Positions 13,801 through 18,358 of a DNA stretch of 18,358 nucleotides are shown piece after piece. This DNA is from WHTB01 sp050699035. GTDB lineage: Bacteria; Actinomycetota; Actinomycetes; Propionibacteriales; Nocardioidaceae. Location: positions 1 through 18,358 of the forward strand of contig JBOHDE010000064.1 of NCBI GenBank assembly GCA_050699035.1, read 5' to 3'. The notes beneath the pieces are model-generated. The model made no database searches. It had not been told where the DNA came from and worked only from the letters and a program-made list of their open reading frames with translations. Both the position numbers and the translations under genes were made by a program. The first letter of the stretch is position 1. Each line of letters begins with the position of its first letter.

Positions 13801-15413
13801 CGACGACCCGCTACTCCACCCCCGGCGTCGGCCTGATCTCGCCTCCGCCGCACCACGACATCTACTCGATCGAGGACCTCGCCCAGCTGATCCACGACCT
13901 CAAGAACGCCAACCCGTCGGCCCGCATTCACGTGAAGCTGGTGTCCGAGGTCGGCGTCGGCACGGTCGCGGCCGGGGTGTCTAAGGCCCACGCCGACGTG
14001 GTGCTTATCTCCGGCCACGACGGCGGCACGGGTGCGTCGCCGCTCACGTCGCTCAAGCACGCCGGTGGTCCCTGGGAGCTCGGTCTCGCCGAGACCCAGC
14101 AGACGCTGTTGCTGAACGGCCTGCGCGACCGGATCGTGGTCCAGACCGACGGGCAGCTCAAGACCGGCCGTGACGTCGTCATCGCCGCGCTGCTCGGTGC
14201 CGAGGAGTTCGGCTTCGCGACCGCCCCGCTGGTGGTGTCGGGCTGCATCATGATGCGGGTCTGCCACCTCGACACCTGCCCGGTGGGCATCGCCACCCAG
14301 AACCCCGTGCTGCGGGAGCGCTTCACCGGCAAGGTCGAGCACGTCGTCAACTACTTCCGGTTCATCGCCGAGGAGGTGCGCGAGTTGCTCGCCGAGCTCG
14401 GCTTCCGCAGCGTCGCCGAGGCGGTCGGACAGGCTGACGCCCTCGACGTGGAGCGCGCAGTCGGTCACTGGAAGGCCAGCGGCCTCGACCTGACCCCGGT
14501 GCTGCACGTACCCGAACTGCCCGAGGGCGCCGTCCGGCACCAGGTCGTGGCCCAGGACCACGGTCTCGACAAGGCGCTCGACAACGAGCTGGTCGCGCTG
14601 TGCGCCGATGCGTTGGAGCGCGGTGAGCCGGTCCGGGCGCAGTTGAAGATCCGCAACGTCAACCGCACGGTCGGCACGATCCTCGGGCACGAGCTGACCA
14701 AGCGCTACGGCGGTGACGGCCTGCCGGACGAGACCATCGACCTGACCTTCACCGGCTCGGCCGGCCAGTCGTTCGGCGCCTTCCTGCCGCGCGGCGTGAC
14801 GCTCCGGCTGGAGGGCGACGCCAACGACTACCTCGGAAAGGGGCTGTCCGGCGGTCGTATCGTGCTGCGGCCCGACCGCTCGGCCGCCTTCGTCGCCGAG
14901 GAGCAGATCATCGCCGGCAACGTCATCGCATACGGTGCGACCGGCGGCGAGCTGTTCATCCGAGGCCAGGTGGGTGAGCGGTTCTGCGTCCGCAACTCCG
15001 GCGTGACCGCGGTCGTCGAGGGCGTCGGCGACCACGGCTGCGAGTACATGACCGGAGGCCGGGTGGTCGTGCTGGGCAGCACCGGCCGCAACTTCGCCGC
15101 CGGGATGTCCGGTGGGGTCGCGTACGTACTCGACCTCGACGAGGACCGGGTCAACCGCGAGCTGGTCGGCCTCGGCCCGGTCGGCGAGGAGGCCGCCGCG
15201 GAACTGCATGACATCGTCGGCCGGCACCAGGAGGAGACCGGCTCCACGGTCGCCGAGGCGCTGCTCGACAACTGGGCGTCGACGCTGGCGCGGTTCACCG
15301 AGGTGATGCCGCGTGACTACCGCCGGGTGCTCGACGCCCAGGCCGCGGCCGAGGCCGAAGGGCTGACCGAGGACGAGACGACCGCGCGGATGATGGGAGC
15401 GATCGGTGGCTGA
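10890..15413 (+). CDS. gltB: Glutamate synthase (NADPH) large subunit
   Basis: GltB takes ammonia from glutamine and transfers it to 2-oxoglutarate, giving two glutamates, with electrons supplied through GltD. The protein has 1507 residues, the usual length. Cys20 in HEHDSCGVAF is the N-terminal nucleophile, so the first 19 residues are a propeptide. The class II amidotransferase domain spans about 20-430 (with RFSTNTFPSWP at 221-231 and AHNGEINTLKGNRNW). The central domain is about 470-770. The FMN-binding synthase barrel runs about 820-1190 (GAMSYGSISREAHE from 877), with the 3Fe-4S cysteines Cys1119, Cys1125 and Cys1130 in CIMMRVCHLDTC. The GXGXG beta-helix begins near 1289. The ATG at 10890 has GAGG at 10880-10883, 6 nt upstream. 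An upstream in-frame GTG at 10740 would bury the catalytic Cys behind 50 extra residues. The end overlaps gltD by 8 nt. Confidence 0.98.
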   Translation: MRAIPPPQGLYDPRHEHDSCGVAFVATLTGEPSHQIVQQAVQALRNLDHRGASGAEADSGDGAGILLQVPDAFFRAVCNFDLPQAGSYAVGTAFIPGDDETVAKTRVRIEEVADEEGLTVVGWRDVPVDPSTLGATARSVLPSFVQLFVSAKSGRVLGMALERMAYCLRRRVERDHDVYFPSLSSRTIAYKGMLTTDQLDQVFPDLVDERFASALAVVHSRFSTNTFPSWPLAHPFRFIAHNGEINTLKGNRNWMRAREALLASDLIPGDLERIFPICTDGASDSATFDEVLELLHLGGRSLPHSVLMMIPEAWENHEEMDPARRAFYRFHSAVMEPWDGPACVVFTDGTQIGAVLDRNGLRPSRYWVTDDGLVVLASEVGVLDIDPATVVRKGRLQPGRMFLVDLDEHRIIEDDEIKSTLAAEQPYDEWLHAGLIRLEDLPIREHVVHTHASVTRRQQVFGYTEEELRVLLTPMGKMGAEPIGSMGTDTPIATLSDRPRLLFDYFSQLFAQVTNPPLDAIREELVTSLHGSIGPEGNLLDPGPASCRQLVLPFPVIDNDDLAKIRHINRDGDLPGYATKIVRGLFEVDGGARALEARLEEICTEVSEAIAEGARVIVLSDRHSSAEKAPIPSLLLTAAVHHHLVREKTRTQVGLLVEAGDVREVHHVALLIGFGAAAVNPYLAMESVEDLARRGFFLTDMEPEVAVTQLVKALGKGVLKVMSKMGVSTVASYTGAQIFEAVGLSQELVDRYFTGTTSKLGGVGLDVIAQEVLLRHRVAYPLNGIPAAHRDLEIGGEYQWRREGEPHLFDPETVFRLQHSTRTGRYDIFKQYTKAVDDQSERLMTLRGLFRLRSDRPAVPLDEVEPVESIVKRFSTGAMSYGSISREAHETLAIAMNRLGGKSNTGEGGEDADRLYDAERRSAVKQVASGRFGVTAEYLTNADDIQIKMAQGAKPGEGGQLPGHKVYPWIATTRYSTPGVGLISPPPHHDIYSIEDLAQLIHDLKNANPSARIHVKLVSEVGVGTVAAGVSKAHADVVLISGHDGGTGASPLTSLKHAGGPWELGLAETQQTLLLNGLRDRIVVQTDGQLKTGRDVVIAALLGAEEFGFATAPLVVSGCIMMRVCHLDTCPVGIATQNPVLRERFTGKVEHVVNYFRFIAEEVRELLAELGFRSVAEAVGQADALDVERAVGHWKASGLDLTPVLHVPELPEGAVRHQVVAQDHGLDKALDNELVALCADALERGEPVRAQLKIRNVNRTVGTILGHELTKRYGGDGLPDETIDLTFTGSAGQSFGAFLPRGVTLRLEGDANDYLGKGLSGGRIVLRPDRSAAFVAEEQIIAGNVIAYGATGGELFIRGQVGERFCVRNSGVTAVVEGVGDHGCEYMTGGRVVVLGSTGRNFAAGMSGGVAYVLDLDEDRVNRELVGLGPVGEEAAAELHDIVGRHQEETGSTVAEALLDNWASTLARFTEVMPRDYRRVLDAQAAAEAEGLTEDETTARMMGAIGG
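15395..15399 (+). promoter_or_regulatory. Ribosome binding site of gltD inside gltB
   Basis: GGGAG lies 6 nt before the GTG at 15406. It supports a start that overlaps the last 8 nt of gltB, so GltD synthesis is probably coupled to GltB at this junction. Confidence 0.75.
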
Positions 15414-16872
15414 CCCCAAGGGCTTCCTGACCACGTCACGTGAGGTGGCGGCGCGCCGTCCGGTCGACGAGCGGGTCAGTGACTGGCAGGAGGTCTACCC
15501 CGACGACGTCGGCCGGGTCCTGCTACCGATCATCAGCAAGCAGGCCGGGCGCTGCATGGACTGTGGCATCCCGTTCTGCCACCAGGGCTGCCCGCTCGGC
15601 AACCTCATCCCGGAATGGAACGACCTGGTCTGGCGCGACGACTGGGAGGGCGCGATCGAGCGCCTGCACGCGACCAACAACTTCCCGGAGTTCACCGGCC
15701 GGCTCTGCCCGGCACCGTGCGAGACGTCGTGCGTGCTCGGCATCAACCAGGACCCGGTCACCATCAAGAACGTCGAGGTCGCGATCATCGACAAGGCGTG
15801 GGACTCCGGCTTCGTGCGCCCCCAGCCGCCGGACTACCTGACCGGCCGCACGGTCGCGGTGGTCGGCTCAGGCCCCGCCGGCCTGGCCGTGGCCCAGCAG
15901 CTGACCCGGACCGGGCACACGGTCGCGGTCTACGAGCGCGCCGACAAGATCGGCGGGCTGCTGCGGTACGGCATCCCCGAGTTCAAGATGGAGAAGCGCC
16001 AGGTCGACCGGCGGATCGACCAGATGCGCCGTGAGGGCACGGTGTTCCGCGCGGGGGTCGACGTCGGCACCGACCTGACCGGCCGGCAGCTGCGGGAGCG
16101 CTACGACGCCGTCGTGATCGCCGTCGGGGCGACGGCCTGGCGCGACCTGCCGGTGACCGGGCGGGAGCTGGGTGGCATCCACCAGGCGATGGAGTACCTG
16201 CCGCAGTCCAACCGAGCCTCCAGCGGCGAGACGGTCGAAAACCAGATCGTCGCGACCGGCAAGCACGTCGTCATCATCGGCGGCGGTGACACCGGCGCCG
16301 ACTGTCTCGGCACCGCGACCCGGCAGGGTGCGGCCTCGGTGACCCAGCTGGAGATCATGCCGGAGCCGGGCACCGAACGGCCGGCGGGCCAGCCGTGGCC
16401 GACATACCCGATGACGTTCCGGGTCTCTGCGGCGCACGAGGAGAACGGCGAGCGGGTCTACGCGGTGTCCACGCAGGAGTTCCTCGGGGACGAGGAAGGC
16501 AACGTACGCGCCTTGCGGCTGGTCGAGGTGGCGATGGCCGACGGCCGCTTCGAGCCGGTCGAGGGCACCGAGCGTGACATCCCGGCCGAGCTGGTGCTGT
16601 TCGCGATGGGCTTCACCGGACCGCGGCGTGAAGGCCTGGTCGAGCAGCTCGGCGTCGAGCTCGACGAGCGCGGAAACGTCCGGCGCGACACCTCCTACAT
16701 GACGTCGCAGCCCGGTGTGTTCGTCGCCGGGGACGCCGGGCGTGGCCAGTCGCTGATCGTCTGGGCGATCGCCGAGGGTCGTGCTGCGGCGGCCGGGGTG
16801 GACCGGTTCCTCACCGGGTCGACGGCCCTGCCCGCGCCGATCCCGCCGACCGCGCGTCCGCTGACTGTCTGA
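15406..16872 (+). CDS. gltD: Glutamate synthase (NADPH) small subunit
   Basis: GltD oxidises NADPH and passes electrons through FAD and 4Fe-4S clusters to GltB. The 488-residue protein has the N-terminal ferredoxin-like cluster region: Cys50, Cys53, Cys58 and Cys62 in CMDCGIPFCHQGC, and Cys101, Cys105 and Cys109 in LCPAPCETSC. The FAD Rossmann motif VVGSGPAGLA lies at about 152-161, the NADPH-binding GGGDTGADC at 292-300, and the C-terminal FAD contact GVFVAGDAGRGQSLIVWAI follows near the end. The start is GTG. The gene overlaps gltB by 8 nt, so the two subunits are co-expressed. A 38-nt gap with no terminator-like hairpin separates it from pyk. Confidence 0.98.
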   Translation: MADPKGFLTTSREVAARRPVDERVSDWQEVYPDDVGRVLLPIISKQAGRCMDCGIPFCHQGCPLGNLIPEWNDLVWRDDWEGAIERLHATNNFPEFTGRLCPAPCETSCVLGINQDPVTIKNVEVAIIDKAWDSGFVRPQPPDYLTGRTVAVVGSGPAGLAVAQQLTRTGHTVAVYERADKIGGLLRYGIPEFKMEKRQVDRRIDQMRREGTVFRAGVDVGTDLTGRQLRERYDAVVIAVGATAWRDLPVTGRELGGIHQAMEYLPQSNRASSGETVENQIVATGKHVVIIGGGDTGADCLGTATRQGAASVTQLEIMPEPGTERPAGQPWPTYPMTFRVSAAHEENGERVYAVSTQEFLGDEEGNVRALRLVEVAMADGRFEPVEGTERDIPAELVLFAMGFTGPRREGLVEQLGVELDERGNVRRDTSYMTSQPGVFVAGDAGRGQSLIVWAIAEGRAAAAGVDRFLTGSTALPAPIPPTARPLTV

Positions 16873-16898
16873 GACGGCGCGCTTCACCAGCAGCCGGA

Positions 16899-16904
16899 TA
16901 AGGT
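16899..16904 (+). promoter_or_regulatory. Possible pyk -10 element or Shine-Dalgarno overlap
   Basis: TAAGGT fits TANNNT and ends 6 nt before the GTG at 16911, as in leaderless promoters. The same bases contain AAGG, which is also at Shine-Dalgarno distance, with GAGG even closer at 16906-16909. The sequence alone cannot separate an independent promoter from read-through of gltBD. Confidence 0.25.
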
Positions 16905-16910
16905 CGAGGC

Positions 16911-18356
16911 GTGCGTAGAGCAAAGATCGTCTGCACCCTCGGCCCCTCGACGTCGTCCCGGCAGCGCATCCATGAGCTGGTGGAGGCCGGCATGGACGTC
17001 GCCAGGCTCAACCTCAGCCACGGCGCGTACGAGGACCACGAGCAGGTCTACCGCCTGGTCCGTGAGGAGTCCGACGCCAGCGGCCACGGCGTCGGCATCA
17101 TGGTGGACCTGCAGGGCCCGAAGATCCGGCTCGGCCGGTTCGCGGACGGCCCGGTGGAGGTCGCGGAGGGCGACTCGTTCACCATCACCACCCGTGACGT
17201 CGCCGGGTCACAGACCGAGTGCTCCACGACGTACGACGGCCTGCCCGGCGACGTCAAGCCCGGCGACGAGGTGCTGATCGACGACGGCAACGTGCGGATG
17301 CGCGTGGTCGACGTGGCCGGTCAGGATGTGCACTGCGCGGTCGAGATCGGTGGCCGGCTCAGCAACAGCAAGGGCATCAACCTGCCCGGTGTGGCGGTCA
17401 GTGTGCCTGCCATGTCGGACAAGGACATGGCCGACCTGCGTTGGGCGCTGCACCTGCGGGCGGACATGATCGCGCTGTCCTTCGTCCGGTCCCCGCGCGA
17501 CATCGACATCGTGCACCGGGTGATGAAGGAGGAGGGCGAGCACCTCCCGGTCATCGCCAAGATCGAGAAGCCGCAGGCACTCGACTGCCTGGACGAGATC
17601 GTCGCCGCGTTCGACGGCGTCATGGTCGCCCGCGGTGACCTCGGCGTCGAGATGCCGCTCGAGGTCGTGCCGACCGTGCAGAAGCGGGTCGTGGAGATCG
17701 CCCGGCGCAACGCCAAACCCGCGATCGTGGCGACCCAGATGCTCGAGTCGATGATCTCGGCGCCGCGGCCCACCCGCGCGGAGGCGTCCGACGTCGCCAA
17801 CGCCGTGCTCGACGGTGCCGATGCCGTGATGCTGTCCGGTGAGACCAGCGTCGGCGAGTACCCCATCGAGACGGTGGAGACGATGCGCCGCATCATCTCC
17901 TCGACCGAGAGCGAGGGGCTGGAGCGGATGGCGGCGATCGACTGGAAGCCGCGCACTCGGAGCGGGATCATCGCGAAGGCAGCGGCCGAGGTCGCCGAGC
18001 GGGCCGGTGCGCGCTACCTGGTCGCGTTCACCGCCAGCGGCGACAGCGCGCGCCGGCTGGCCCGCTACCGCTCGAGCGTGCCGTTGCTCGCGTTCACCCC
18101 GCACGCCGCGGTCCGCTCGCAGCTCGCGCTGACCTGGGGCGTCGAAACGTTCCTCGTACCCATGGTGGAGCACACCGACGAGATGGTGATGCAGGTCGAC
18201 AAGGCGCTGCTCGACGTCGAGCGGTGCGCCGTCGGCGAGACGGTCGTCATCGTGGCCGGCAGCCCGCCCGGCATCCCCGGCTCGACCAACGCGCTGCGCC
18301 TGCACCGGATGGGCGACGCGATCAAGGGCGTGGCGCCCGCCTACCGGAGCAGCTGA
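16911..18356 (+). CDS. pyk: Pyruvate kinase
   Basis: Pyruvate kinase converts phosphoenolpyruvate and ADP to pyruvate and ATP, the last step of glycolysis. The 481-residue length is typical and the gene is complete; the TGA ends two bases before the window edge. Visible sites are AKIVCTLGPSTSS at the N-terminus, the active-site RLNLSHG, VDLQGPKIRLG, the catalytic Lys217 and metal ligand Glu219 in VIAKIEKPQA, metal ligand Asp243 in ARGDLGVE, and ATQMLESM with LSGETSVGEYP. The B domain lies between VDLQGPK and SDKDMADL. The C-terminal regulatory domain begins near residue 340. The GTG start puts AKIVCT five residues from the N-terminus, as expected. Confidence 0.98.
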   Translation: MRRAKIVCTLGPSTSSRQRIHELVEAGMDVARLNLSHGAYEDHEQVYRLVREESDASGHGVGIMVDLQGPKIRLGRFADGPVEVAEGDSFTITTRDVAGSQTECSTTYDGLPGDVKPGDEVLIDDGNVRMRVVDVAGQDVHCAVEIGGRLSNSKGINLPGVAVSVPAMSDKDMADLRWALHLRADMIALSFVRSPRDIDIVHRVMKEEGEHLPVIAKIEKPQALDCLDEIVAAFDGVMVARGDLGVEMPLEVVPTVQKRVVEIARRNAKPAIVATQMLESMISAPRPTRAEASDVANAVLDGADAVMLSGETSVGEYPIETVETMRRIISSTESEGLERMAAIDWKPRTRSGIIAKAAAEVAERAGARYLVAFTASGDSARRLARYRSSVPLLAFTPHAAVRSQLALTWGVETFLVPMVEHTDEMVMQVDKALLDVERCAVGETVVIVAGSPPGIPGSTNALRLHRMGDAIKGVAPAYRSS

Positions 18357-18358
18357 CC

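Noticed and set aside
11442..15434. Very long minus-strand open frame (about 1330 codons) opposite gltB
   Set aside because: It is an antisense shadow produced by high GC content and codon bias. Its translation shows no recognisable domain, while the plus strand encodes complete GltB.

Overview
The window is high-GC DNA with strong G/C bias at third codon positions, several GTG starts and tight ATGA gene overlaps. With the gene order hisI - small membrane proteins - trpC - trpB - trpA - SCO - lgt - gltB - gltD - pyk, it points to an actinobacterial chromosome. My best guess is Propionibacteriales (Nocardioidaceae-like), inferred from gene order and protein style only.

Layout. (1) Positions 1-2711 are accessory: the 3' end of a berberine-bridge-type FAD oxidoreductase, then a 716-residue fusion of an alpha/beta hydrolase (Cys in the nucleophile position) and a GT-B glycosyltransferase. 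(2) Positions 2689-8759 form a compact + strand run: hisI, a Trp-operon membrane protein, an HGxxPAAW membrane peptide, a DUF2752 protein, trpC, trpB, trpA, a SCO-type lipoprotein and lgt. No gap exceeds 83 nt and four gene junctions overlap. trpE and hisF, which commonly sit beside hisI in related bacteria, are absent here. (3) Positions 8775-9905 hold one minus-strand gene for a DUF559 (PD-(D/E)XK-like) nuclease. It sits between two related palindromes that share an 18-nt core and have 13-nt loops, and a perfect DnaA-box sequence lies beside its start. (4) Positions 9978-10715 encode a VIT1/CCC1-family metal transporter, probably on a leaderless transcript. (5) Positions 10890-16872 encode both subunits of NADPH glutamate synthase (gltB, gltD). 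(6) Positions 16911-18356 encode pyruvate kinase, complete up to the window edge.

How the genes work together. HisI, TrpC, TrpB and TrpA are amino-acid biosynthesis enzymes whose genes are probably co-transcribed. Lgt would lipidate the neighbouring SCO lipoprotein. GltB and GltD form one enzyme complex for ammonia assimilation.

The most unusual structure is the DUF559 gene with its flanking matched hairpins. It looks like a small self-contained unit inserted between lgt and the metal transporter, comparable in architecture to REP/RAYT units. That comparison is inference and needs a genome-wide search for the palindrome. No rRNA, tRNA, CRISPR array or classical insertion sequence was seen, and no gene-free stretch exceeds 300 bases.
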